Notes: generated by a model from the letters alone, not told the origin. A stretch of DNA of 64,000 nt from Microbacterium sp. No. 7 (GCF_001314225.1 NZ_CP012697.1:2542001-2606000); one strand, 5' to 3'; shown: positions 36,720 to 44,238, counted from the stretch's first letter. Translations and numbers: made by a program.

Positions 36720-37625
36720 ATGTCCAAGGTTTATGTCTTCACCGGCTACGGCGGACCCGAGACCCAGCAACTGATCGAGGGGCCTGTTCCAACGCCCGGG
36801 CCCGGGGAACTGGCCATCGAAGTCCGAGCCGCCGGTGTAAATCCGGCGGACTGGAAGATCCGGGAAGGCCAGCTGGGCCGTCACTGGAGCCTGCCGGCGC
36901 CGATGGGCCGTGAAGCCGCCGGCGTAGTCACTGAGGTCGGCGACGGGGTCGAGGACTTCGCCGTGGGCGACGAGGTGCTCGGCCTGGTGGCGCCCGGGCA
37001 GGGTGGAATGGCCGAGCACACACTGCTGCGCGCCTCCACGACTGTGGCCAAGCCCGAGGAGATCTCCTTCGCCGACGCGGCCACCATCCCGGTGGCCGCA
37101 GCCACGGCCTACGACGCCACCCACCAGATTGAACTCAAACCTGGCCAGACCCTGCTACTGCTCGGCGCCGGCGGCGGAGTGGGACTGATGGCGACCCAGA
37201 TTGGTCGCGTGCACGAGTTCACGGTCATCGGCGTGGCCAGCGCAACCAAGCGGGAACTCGTCGAGTCAACTGGTGCCACCTTCATCGAATCCGGTCCAGG
37301 GGTGGCCGATCGGGTGCGGCAGGTGAGTGCCGACGGCCCCGACCTGATTGTTGATCTCGTCGGTGGCGATGCGCTGCGTGCTGTTGCGGACCTGGTGCCC
37401 GACCGAACCCGGATCATCTCCGCAGCGGACCCAGACACCGCCGCCGAGCTGGGCGGCCTGGCCCTGGCACGCACGGATGAGGCCATGGCCAAGATCACCG
37501 AGGTCATCCAATACGGACTGGTCGATCCCCACGTGGACGCTCAGTTCGCCCTTGATCAAGCAGATCAGGCGATTGCCGCAGTGGAGACCGGACACGCCGC
37601 TGGAAAGATCATCGTGGTGCCCTAA
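36720..37625 (+). CDS. Quinone-oxidoreductase-like zinc-independent dehydrogenase (MDR family)
   Basis: This protein has 301 residues with an AGAAGGAG ribosome-binding site. The GroES-like N-domain has VYVFTGYGGPETQQLIEG and AAGVNPADWKIREG. The Rossmann nucleotide site is LLLLGAGGGVGLMATQIG (about 142-160). No catalytic-zinc Cys/His set is visible, as in NADPH:quinone reductases. It probably uses NADPH to reduce quinones or enals formed under metal stress. It follows the cupin gene by 76 bases. Confidence 0.88.
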   Translation: MSKVYVFTGYGGPETQQLIEGPVPTPGPGELAIEVRAAGVNPADWKIREGQLGRHWSLPAPMGREAAGVVTEVGDGVEDFAVGDEVLGLVAPGQGGMAEHTLLRASTTVAKPEEISFADAATIPVAAATAYDATHQIELKPGQTLLLLGAGGGVGLMATQIGRVHEFTVIGVASATKRELVESTGATFIESGPGVADRVRQVSADGPDLIVDLVGGDALRAVADLVPDRTRIISAADPDTAAELGGLALARTDEAMAKITEVIQYGLVDPHVDAQFALDQADQAIAAVETGHAAGKIIVVP

Positions 37626-37809
37626 GGCTGGCTCCACCGACACCACCGGGGGCGTGGGTGATTAACCGGCAAATCCGAAGACGAACACATGACAACAGAT
37701 AACCACCATGGGAACGACCACCGGCACTGGGCCGCTTCCATTGGCTGACGAGCCGGGTGTCCTTAAGCCCGCCCGCCGCATACCCACACCGGGTAAAGAA
37801 AGGAGCATG

Positions 37810-40068
37810 ATGACGCGACCCGATCATCACCGAACGCCAGAATCACCCACACCTGAGCAGCACGGAGACCATCCCGACACGCACTCGGGCGCCACGGATC
37901 ACGGCGACAAGCACTCCGATGGCGGCGGTCACGACCATCATCACGCGCCTTTCCATTACGGCAGTCCAGATCATGACCCAGCACACCGTGACGAGCACGC
38001 CGGCCACCATGGCGATCACGGTCAGGCCGGCCAGCACCACGCCGGGCACGAGGACCACGGCGGTCATGCAGGCCACGGCGACCACGTCGGGCAGTTCAGG
38101 CGGCTGTTCTGGATCATGCTGGTTCTGGCGGTGCCAGTGGTGGGCTTCAACGACATGTTCGCCGACCTCCTGGGCTACCAGCTCCCCGATGCCGGATGGG
38201 TGTGGTGGGTCTCCCCAATTCTGGGCACCGTGATGTATGTCTGGGGCGGCCGGCCGTTCTTGACCGGCGCGGTTTCCGAGCTCCGCGCCCGCCAACCCGG
38301 CATGATGCTTCTCATCGGCCTGGCGATCACCGTGGCGTTCATCGCCTCCTGGGGCGCGAGTCTGCGAATTCTGGATCACGAGTTGAACTTCTGGTGGGAA
38401 CTGGCCTTGCTGGTGGTCATCATGCTGCTGGGCCACTGGATCGAGATGCGTTCCCTGGCGCAGACCACCTCCGCACTCGATTCCTTGGCTGCCCTGCTGC
38501 CCGACGAGGCCGAGAAGATCGACGGCGACGACGTGGTCACAGTCGCTCCGGCCGACCTCGCGGTCGGTGACATCGTCATCGTGCGCCCCGGCGCCTCCGT
38601 GCCCGCCGACGGCAGAATCACCGACGGCTCGGCGAGCATGGACGAATCCATGGTCACCGGCGAATCCAAGTCCGTCCGACGCGAGACCGGCGAGCAGGTG
38701 GTCGCCGGCACGGTGGCCACCGATTCAGGCTTGCGCATCGAGGTCACCGCGATCGGCGAGGACACCGCCCTGGCCGGTATCCAGAAGCTGGTGACCGACG
38801 CGCAGACATCATCCTCGCGCGCTCAGCGCATCGCCGACACGGCGGCGGCCTGGTTGTTCTGGTTCGCACTCGGTGCGGCCGCGATCACCGCCGTCATCTG
38901 GAGCTTCCTAGGGATGCCGGATACGGCGGTGGTACGGACGATCACCGTGCTGGTGATCGCCTGCCCGCACGCACTGGGGTTGGCGATCCCGCTGGTGGTC
39001 TCGATCGCCACCGAACGCGCCGCCCGCGGCGGAGTGCTGGTCAAGGACCGCCTCGCGCTGGAGTCGATGCGAACGGTGGACACCGTCCTGTTCGACAAGA
39101 CCGGAACCCTGACCAAGGGCGAGCCCAACGTCACCGGGATCGAACCGATCGAAGGGCACACCGAAGACGAGGTGCTGGCTCTGGCCGCAGCAGCCGAGAG
39201 CGACAGCGAGCACCCGCTGGCAAGGGCCGTGGTCGGGGCGGCGCGCGCCCGTGAGCTGGCCGTGGCCGAGGCGACCGACTTCTCCTCCTCGCCCGCTGTG
39301 GGTGTGAGGGCCAGGGTGGACGGCACCGTAGTCGAGGTCGGCGGCCCCCACCTCCTGGACCAGCATGGCCTCGACGAACTCGCCGTCGCCGATGAGTGGC
39401 GCACCGAGGGCGCGATCATCCTGCACATCCTTGCCGACAGCCAGGTGATCGGCGCGCTGCGGTTGGCCGATGAGGTCCGGTCCGAGTCCCGCGACGCCAT
39501 CGATGCGCTCCACGCTGCCGGTGCGCAGGTCGTGATGATCACCGGCGACGCCCAGGCCGTGGCCGACACCGTCGCCGCCGAGCTGGGCATCGACCGAGTC
39601 TTCGCCGGGGTCCGGCCGGAGGACAAGGCCGCCATGGTCGCCGAACTTCAGGGCGAGGGCCGCAAGGTGGCCATGGTCGGCGATGGAGTCAACGATGCCC
39701 CGGCACTGGCCCAAGCCGATGTCGGCATCGCCATCGGCGCAGGCACCGACGTGGCCATCGCCTCCGCCGGTGTCATCCTGGCCAGCTCGGACCCGCGCTC
39801 GGTGCTGTCGGTCATCGACCTCTCTCGGGCCTCGTACCGGAAGATGAAGCAGAACCTCTGGTGGGCCGCCGGCTACAACCTCATCTCCGTACCGCTGGCC
39901 GCCGGAGTGCTCGCACCGATCGGATTCGTACTGCCGATGAGCGTTGGCGCGATCCTCATGTCCGCCTCGACCGTGGTGGTCGCGCTCAACGCCCAGTTGC
40001 TGCGTCGGCTAGATCTGACTCCAGCCCACAGCACCTCCAGGTTCCTCGACCGCGATACGTCCGGGTGA
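37810..40068 (+). CDS. copB: CPH-type copper-translocating P-type ATPase (CopB-like)
   Basis: This protein has about 752 residues. The first 95 are extremely His-rich (HDHHHAPFHYGSPDHD and similar), a copper-binding tail typical of CopB. Motifs are SMVTGESKSVRRE (actuator), VIACPHALGLAIPLVV (CPH metal motif), DKTGTLTKGEP (phosphorylation), DSEHPLARA and MVGDGVNDAPAL. The last membrane pair contains YNLISVPLAAGVL and MSASTVVVALNAQLLRRL. CPH pumps export copper. Two ATGs are adjacent at 37807 and 37810; AAAGGAG fits the second better. No copper-responsive regulator is next to it. Confidence 0.92.
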   Translation: MTRPDHHRTPESPTPEQHGDHPDTHSGATDHGDKHSDGGGHDHHHAPFHYGSPDHDPAHRDEHAGHHGDHGQAGQHHAGHEDHGGHAGHGDHVGQFRRLFWIMLVLAVPVVGFNDMFADLLGYQLPDAGWVWWVSPILGTVMYVWGGRPFLTGAVSELRARQPGMMLLIGLAITVAFIASWGASLRILDHELNFWWELALLVVIMLLGHWIEMRSLAQTTSALDSLAALLPDEAEKIDGDDVVTVAPADLAVGDIVIVRPGASVPADGRITDGSASMDESMVTGESKSVRRETGEQVVAGTVATDSGLRIEVTAIGEDTALAGIQKLVTDAQTSSSRAQRIADTAAAWLFWFALGAAAITAVIWSFLGMPDTAVVRTITVLVIACPHALGLAIPLVVSIATERAARGGVLVKDRLALESMRTVDTVLFDKTGTLTKGEPNVTGIEPIEGHTEDEVLALAAAAESDSEHPLARAVVGAARARELAVAEATDFSSSPAVGVRARVDGTVVEVGGPHLLDQHGLDELAVADEWRTEGAIILHILADSQVIGALRLADEVRSESRDAIDALHAAGAQVVMITGDAQAVADTVAAELGIDRVFAGVRPEDKAAMVAELQGEGRKVAMVGDGVNDAPALAQADVGIAIGAGTDVAIASAGVILASSDPRSVLSVIDLSRASYRKMKQNLWWAAGYNLISVPLAAGVLAPIGFVLPMSVGAILMSASTVVVALNAQLLRRLDLTPAHSTSRFLDRDTSG

Positions 40069-40238
40069 ATACCCGACCGGACCGACATCAGATTCGCCAA
40101 GCCACGAAACAGGAGCAGACAGGATGGCCACCGAGACCAAAACACCGCTTGGTCAAGTTATGAACGGCCGTGGTTGGATGCGCCCCGCATGCACCTGTCT
40201 CAAACCTCTGAAGCGCCCCGGGTTTCGTGGAGGCTCGG

Positions 40239-40496
40239 TTATCTGGAACCGGCTCCGACGGGAACCTGTTCTCCAACGTAGCTGACGGGCTTGTGGGATG
40301 CCCAGTGGGCGGCCTCGAACTCGGCGGGCGGGACGTGTCCGATCTCGCCGTGCAGGCGCCGGTTGTACCAGTCGACGTATTCGGCGACCGCGATCTCGAC
40401 GTCGCGGACCGACGCCCACCCGCCCTTGGGGCGCATGACCGGGTTGCGGATGCACTCGGCCTTGAACCGCGAGTTCAGCGCCTCGGCCATCGCGTT
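40239..40496 (-). pseudogene. IS3-family transposase, C-terminal fragment
   Basis: Encodes the end of an IS3 OrfB: NAMAEALNSRFKAECI, then VAEYVDWYNRRLHGEIGHV. The upstream part, ending VGDSYD, lies at 41842-41925. The two halves join as SYD-NAMAEA exactly at the IS110 borders. A terminal-repeat-like sequence (CCCGGGTTTCGTGGAGGCT) lies at about 40220-40240. It is an older element, unrelated to the IS407 copies. Confidence 0.8.
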
Positions 40497-40512
40497 GAAG
40501 CTCCTATATTTG

Positions 40513-41583
40513 TCAACTCCCGATTTCGCCGGTCGTGGGGTGCGCTTTGACGAGGTGGTAGACCTCGCGGATCACATAGCGCTTGAGGCAGCGGATGATG
40601 TCTCGCTTGCTTCGGCCCTCAGCGGTGCGTCGGGCGACGTACGCGATGGTCGGCTCATGAAACCGCATCCTCACGATCACTGTCCGATAGATCGCGGCGT
40701 TGAGCTGGCGGTGGCCTCCGTGGTTGATGCGATGCTTCCCGCTGCTCATGCCCGAGCCTGTTGGGACGGGGGCGATGCCAGCGAGCTTGGCGAATGCGGC
40801 TTCGGAGTGGATCCGTTCCGGGTTGTCTCCGGCGACTATGAGGATTTCTGCGGCGGTGTCGACTCCGATCCCGAACTGCTCGAGCAGCTGCGGGGCGGTG
40901 CTGCGCACGAGGGCCTCGATGAGTTCTTCGAGTTCCTTGGCTTCCGCGTCCAGGGCAAGCCAGCGTCGCGCCAAAGTGCGGACCGAGTGGCGCAGCGCGT
41001 CGTCGGGAGTGTCCAGGTTCCGCGGTCGTGAGGCAGCGAGGTGTCGGGCGAGCTTCGGGCGTGACATTCTGTTCGTCTCGCGGCGCATCTCGTCCGTGCC
41101 GTGGACGAGCATCGCTTTCATCATGATCATCGTCGAGGAGCGGTTCACGACCGCGGAATCATGCACAACTTTCAACTGGCGGATCATCTCGACGGCGCCG
41201 TCGGCGGTTTTCGGAATCGCGGTCGCGAATCCGGCGAGCACGCTTCGCGCGGCGTTCTCTGCGTCGAGAGTGTCGGACTTGCCGTTCGCTCGCCGAAGCC
41301 GACGGTCAGGCCTGCCCGCTTCGACCACCTTGATGTCGTGCCGACGGAGGAACGATGTCAGGGTGGCCCCGTAGGACCCGGTGCCTTCGATCCCGAACGC
41401 GAGGATCCGACCGAACCCTTCCGCCCAAGCGAGTAGCTGCCGAAACCCACCGGTGTCGGTGGGGATCGTGAGCGTCGAGAGGATGCCACCGACCGTGTCC
41501 ATCACGGCTGCGACGTGGATGTGTTTGTGCGTGTCGACGCCGACCACAATATGGCCCGATCGCGTCGAGGTGAGATCTGTCAT
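40513..41583 (-). CDS. IS110-family DEDD transposase
   Basis: This recombinase has 356 residues. The N-terminal RuvC-like DEDD domain has IVVGVDTHKHIHVAAV (Asp), FGIEGTGSYGATL (Glu) and GKSDTLDAENAARSVL (two Asp). The C-terminal transposase_20 domain has FGIGVDTAAEILIVAGDNPE and PTGSGMSSGKHRINHGGHRQ with the conserved Ser region. It appears complete. Members of the family act with an RNA encoded in the element's non-coding end. Confidence 0.93.
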   Translation of the reverse strand: MTDLTSTRSGHIVVGVDTHKHIHVAAVMDTVGGILSTLTIPTDTGGFRQLLAWAEGFGRILAFGIEGTGSYGATLTSFLRRHDIKVVEAGRPDRRLRRANGKSDTLDAENAARSVLAGFATAIPKTADGAVEMIRQLKVVHDSAVVNRSSTMIMMKAMLVHGTDEMRRETNRMSRPKLARHLAASRPRNLDTPDDALRHSVRTLARRWLALDAEAKELEELIEALVRSTAPQLLEQFGIGVDTAAEILIVAGDNPERIHSEAAFAKLAGIAPVPTGSGMSSGKHRINHGGHRQLNAAIYRTVIVRMRFHEPTIAYVARRTAEGRSKRDIIRCLKRYVIREVYHLVKAHPTTGEIGS

Positions 41584-41841
41584 CGTGTCCTGTCCTTCTG
41601 CCGGTTAGCGTGGAATCACGTTGTCGCCGGCGGGTGGACAGGACTGTCACGGGGACGCTCTCAAAGTCTGCTCCAGGCTCCTATCAGGTCACGCCCGACC
41701 GGCGGCAGCGCTCACTGCAAGCCCGGCCGGACGGTCGACAGATCAACGCAAAGGCACCATTCGGGCCGATCGTAAGCAAGGGTCAGACCGCGCCGGCCGG
41801 GACTACCGAATCAGTCTCGACCCGGCAGAAACAAACTGACA
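41584..41841 (-). ncRNA. Probable IS110 bridge-RNA region
   Basis: This is the 258-bp non-coding stretch between the deduced element border and the transposase start. In IS110-group elements such as IS621 the bridge RNA, which specifies target and donor, is encoded here. No coding frame with family support lies in it. The RNA borders and its two guide loops were not resolved by eye, so this is placement by analogy. Confidence 0.5.
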
Positions 41842-41925
41842 GTCGTAGCTGTCGCCGACCGTTCCGACGGACGCGACCGCGTCGGCTTCGGCGAGTCGCT
41901 CGGTGTAGCGAATCGCACGGTATTG
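41842..41925 (-). pseudogene. IS3-family transposase, internal fragment
   Basis: Encodes QYRAIRYTERLAEADAV followed by ASVGTVGDSYD, the conserved catalytic-domain stretch of IS3 transposases just before the final Glu region. It is the upstream half of the fragment at 40239-40496. Beyond 41925 the homology stops. Confidence 0.78.
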
Positions 41926-41968
41926 ACTGGGCTCAACCGGTGGAAGCAACACCTGATCGGAGGGTGTT

Positions 41969-42182
41969 GTGGGAAGACCATCGAACTGGATGAAGGAAGT
42001 GACCGGGCGAGCGCCGATGCGGTCACCCGGCGCACCATCGCACCCGCGAGTGAAGGAGCGTGAGTTCTGGACGAAGATCAGCACCGGCTTGCTCCCGACG
42101 GAGGCGGGCGTCGCGATCGGCGTGGCTCCAGTCTTGGGGTCGCGGTGGTTCCGACAATCAGGCGGTATGTCACCGTATTCAT
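41969..42182 (+). pseudogene. IS30-family transposase, N-terminal fragment
   Basis: From GTG 41969 it encodes RAPMRSPGAPSHPRVKEREF, FWTKISTGLLPTEAGVAIGV and LGSRWFRQSGGMSPYSL, the N-terminus of actinobacterial IS30 transposases. It is cut at 42182 by IS407 copy 3. The catalytic domain is absent. Confidence 0.78.
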
Positions 42183-42198
42183 TGGGCCGCCCCCTTCG

Positions 42199-43011
42199 TT
42201 AGGTCCAGGCGATCTGTGAGTCGTCGGTTTCCATTCGATGGGTGCACTCCCGAGCGTAGTCGGCGGGGGCGATATAGCCGAGCGAGGAGTGCCGGCGGTG
42301 ATGGTTGTACTCGTTCTTCCAGTCGCCGATCACGACCTGGGCGTGCAGGAGTGAGTAGAAGCTGTTGATGTTGAGGCACTCGTCGCGGATCCGGCTGTTG
42401 AACGACTCGACGTACCCGTTGCGCCACGGAGAGCCGGGCGGGATGTAGGACAGCCCGGTGCGGGTGCCGGCCCAGTCGGCCATCGCTTCGCTGATGAACT
42501 CCGGTCCGTTGTCCGATCTGAGCACAGCCGGGGCGCCGCGCACGGCGACGAGGTCCTCGAGGTGGGCGGTGAGGCGGTCGGCGGTGATCGACCGTTCGGT
42601 GAGCCCGCCGATGCACTCACGGGTGTGCTCGTCGACGATCGAGCAGATCTTGATCGGGCGGCCCTGCTCGTCCGCGTCGAACTGGAAGTCGACGGCCCAC
42701 ACCACGTTCGGTGCGTCTGCTGTAGGCGGGCCGACGGTGGAGGACCCGACGCGTTTGCGGCGACGGCGTTGCGGGACCCGGAGCCCTTCGTCGCGCCAGA
42801 GGCGTTGGATCTTCTTGTGGTTCACGGCCCAGCCCTCGGCGCGGGCGTCGTGGTACGCGCGTCGGTACCCGTAGCGGGGGTGGCTCTTCGCCCAGGCGCG
42901 CAGCCAGTCCCTGAGCGCCCGGTCCGGGTCCGCGACGGTGTCGCCCTTGCGCGGGCGCCGGTAGGCGGAGCGTGAGAGCCCGACCAGACGGCACGCCATC
43001 CGTTCGCTCAC
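42199..43011 (-). CDS. IS407-group OrfB transposase (copy 3)
   Basis: 270 residues, the same sequence as in copies 1 and 2 with intact D, D, E residues. It is read in the -1 frame after orfA, by slippage on GGGAAAC as in copy 1. Confidence 0.93.
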   Translation of the reverse strand: MSERMACRLVGLSRSAYRRPRKGDTVADPDRALRDWLRAWAKSHPRYGYRRAYHDARAEGWAVNHKKIQRLWRDEGLRVPQRRRRKRVGSSTVGPPTADAPNVVWAVDFQFDADEQGRPIKICSIVDEHTRECIGGLTERSITADRLTAHLEDLVAVRGAPAVLRSDNGPEFISEAMADWAGTRTGLSYIPPGSPWRNGYVESFNSRIRDECLNINSFYSLLHAQVVIGDWKNEYNHHRRHSSLGYIAPADYARECTHRMETDDSQIAWT

Positions 43012-43061
43012 CTGCAGCTTGCGCTTGAGGTGAGCGACGGCGGCGCGGCGTCTGTCCGGGC

Positions 43062-43346
43062 TTAGAAGTTTCCCTCAGCCAGCTCCTTGAGCGCCGCCTT
43101 CTCCAGCTCCGCCTCCGCGAGCAGCCGCTTCAAGGTTGCGTTCTGCTTCTCGAGCTCCTTGAGCCGTTTCGCGTCGTCGGCCTTGAGCCCGCCGTACTGG
43201 TTCCGCCACCGGTAATACGTCTGCTCGGAGACTCCGAGGTCCCGGCACACCGCCGCGATGTCGGCGCCGTCGGCGAGCATCCTGTCGGCCTGCCCGAGCT
43301 TGCGGACGACCTGCTCCGGGGTGTGCCGCTTCCTGCTGTTCGTCAT
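43062..43346 (-). CDS. IS407-group OrfA (copy 3)
   Basis: 94 residues, identical to copy 1: N-terminal HTH followed by a leucine-rich coiled coil. It is complete with its leader and terminal repeat. Confidence 0.93.
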   Translation of the reverse strand: MTNSRKRHTPEQVVRKLGQADRMLADGADIAAVCRDLGVSEQTYYRWRNQYGGLKADDAKRLKELEKQNATLKRLLAEAELEKAALKELAEGNF

Positions 43347-43429
43347 GATCTGACCAGTCTCCCTGCCCGCGACCGCGGACGACAGGACGACTCACATAAC
43401 AACCGGACCTACGAAACGGGGTCAGCCCA

Positions 43430-43582
43430 GTGCACTTCAAGCTCACGCCCGAATGGCTAGATAGCCCAGAGAATCTGCGCTGGGCGCACCGCCGTGTTTG
43501 CAATAAGGCTGCTGAGCTGAGTCTCGATCAGACACGGTTGCACCTAATCGAACGCGGCATCCTGACCGCAGACGTCCCCTGA
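43430..43582 (+). pseudogene. HNH endonuclease of defence locus 2, C-terminal part (split gene)
   Basis: Following GTGC, the frame encodes HFKLTPEWLDSPENLRWAHR and RVCNKAAELSLDQTRLHL and stops at 43582. This supplies the Asn (PENL), the second His and the CN of the HNH motif that the part at 30123-30396 lacks. It has no start of its own. It ends about 110 bases from the right end of the large element, so HNH is the last cargo gene. Confidence 0.9.
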
Positions 43583-43670
43583 CACTGAACCGCCGATAGG
43601 TTGAGAACGAATCAGGCGATGTCTACGCGGCCAGGCCATCTTGCTCCAGCGCGTTCCGACCGTTGTCTCG

Positions 43671-43693
43671 TGAGACATCCGACTTGCGCATAA
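43671..43693 (-). repeat. Right terminal inverted repeat of the element
   Basis: Read inward from 43693: TTATGCGCAAGTCGG then ATGTCTCA. It matches the left end at TTATG, CGG and TGTCTCA. The 107 bases between the HNH stop and this end contain no gene. Confidence 0.72.
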
Positions 43694-43699
43694 ACGCGG
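43694..43699. other. Right attachment core of the recombinase-trio element (ACGCGG)
   Basis: This is the 6-bp junction between the element and the MTase N-terminal coding part. It differs from the left core (AAGCGG) at one base. On the minus strand both give codons for Pro-Ala before Cys. Confidence 0.7.
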
Positions 43700-43847
43700 G
43701 CTCAAGCACGCGAGCGTCGATCCGCTCGGACTCGTGCTTGACGAGATCAAGCATGTCCTCGACCATCCACCCCGGCGTGAACACCTCGCCGTGATCGGCA
43801 ACGCGCTGCTTGGACTTCACCAACCGCTGGGCTTCACTCAGCGTCAT
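43700..43847 (-). pseudogene. Small N6-MTase-fold protein of locus 1, N-terminal part (split gene)
   Basis: Starts MTLSEAQRLVKSKQRVADHG, then EVFTPGWMVEDMLDL, the usual N-terminus of N6 methylases, and reaches RIDARVLEPA at the element border. In the present DNA the frame runs 24 codons into the element and stops at 43623, giving a 74-residue product without motif I. The gene overlaps the end of the HTH gene by 14 bases and is preceded by GGAAGGGGAG. Its continuation is at 7522-8018. Confidence 0.93.
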
Positions 43848-44103
43848 CGGCTCCCCTTCCCGTACTCGTTGTCACGATCGTAGGAGCGACCGCTGACATT
43901 CGCGTGGGCTGCTGAGCGGTCTCGTCGTCGCTGGCCGCCGCACCCGCACGCACCCAGTCGTCGATCTCGCTGGCTTGGAACTTCCAGAGGCGTCCGACCT
44001 TGTGGGCGGGCATGGCCTTCTCGGCGATCCAGGTGTAGACAGTGTCTTTGGTGACCCCGAGGTGGGCGGCGATGTCGTCTGCGGACAGCCACGGCTCAGC
44101 CAC
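43834..44103 (-). CDS. Excisionase/MerR-type HTH protein heading restriction locus 1
   Basis: This protein has 89 residues from a GTG start preceded by GAGGGAGGA. Residues 1-60 are the winged helix (PWLSADDIAAHLGVTKDTVY, MPAHKVGRLWKFQASEIDDW), followed by an unstructured tail. It is about 80 percent identical to the regulator of defence locus 2. It lies outside the large element and overlaps the MTase start, so it belongs to locus 1. It probably controls expression of that operon, as C proteins do in other restriction systems. Confidence 0.87.
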   Translation of the reverse strand: MAEPWLSADDIAAHLGVTKDTVYTWIAEKAMPAHKVGRLWKFQASEIDDWVRAGAAASDDETAQQPTRMSAVAPTIVTTSTGRGADDAE

Positions 44104-44238
44104 GTTGGTCCTCCCTCGCTCAATGGCCCAGGCAGGCCAACACTCACGATGATACCGGCGGAGGTACGGCTTGAGTTGGGTTTCTCCGGGCGTGGCCGAA
44201 CGAGGTGGGTGCCGAGAGTGATCGCTCCCTTCTGCCGA

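Larger units (their letters stand above)
40497..41841 (-). mobile_element. IS110-family element inserted in an IS3 transposase gene
   Basis: About 1345 bp. The borders are deduced from the split IS3 gene, where removing it rejoins Asp and Asn codons in frame. There are no terminal inverted repeats and no target duplication, as expected for IS110. The transposase is followed on its 5' side by about 258 bp of non-coding DNA. Exact borders may shift by 2-3 bases. Confidence 0.82.
30397..43429. mobile_element. 13-kb IS407-bounded composite segment with metal-resistance genes
   Basis: The outer ends are IS407 ends in direct orientation (copies 2 and 3). GTGC is duplicated outside (30393-30396 and 43430-43433), and a single gene is rebuilt across it. 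The segment thus behaves as one insertion of 13,033 bp. The inner end of copy 2 is missing at 31494, and the inner flank of copy 3 (TCAT) has no partner. Either a composite transposon later lost an inner IS end, or one IS in the HNH gene captured the segment by recombination. Confidence 0.9.
42183..43429 (-). mobile_element. IS407-group copy 3, complete
   Basis: 1247 bp, same length as copy 1, with both terminal repeats. Its flanks differ (TCAT on the left, GTGC on the right), so it lacks its own duplication. Its right-hand GTGC pairs with the one left of copy 2, which marks the outer border of the composite segment. Confidence 0.96.
8019..43693 (+). mobile_element. 35.7-kb Tn554-like element with recombinase trio and a defence locus
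   Basis: The element is bounded by imperfect inverted repeats and 6-bp cores, and sits in the motif I codons of a small MTase gene. The left end carries four overlapping recombination genes (8077-13808). The right end is the end of the HNH gene of defence locus 2. Two later IS407 events account for 14.3 kb, so the original element was about 21.4 kb. It shows no plasmid or transfer functions of its own. Assignment to the Tn554 type rests on gene order, the small TnpC-like fourth gene and the non-identical cores. RIT (recombinase-in-trio) elements are the alternative. Confidence 0.85.

Noticed and set aside
40124..40180. ATG with AGGAG upstream directly after copB, encoding MATETKTPLGQV
   Set aside because: It could be the first codons of a gene lost to IS insertion, but only a dozen residues precede apparent IS sequence, which is too short to support a gene.
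30397..43429. The metal genes regarded as native cargo of the recombinase element
   Set aside because: The HNH gene is restored across them and GTGC flanks them, so they came later as a separate insertion.
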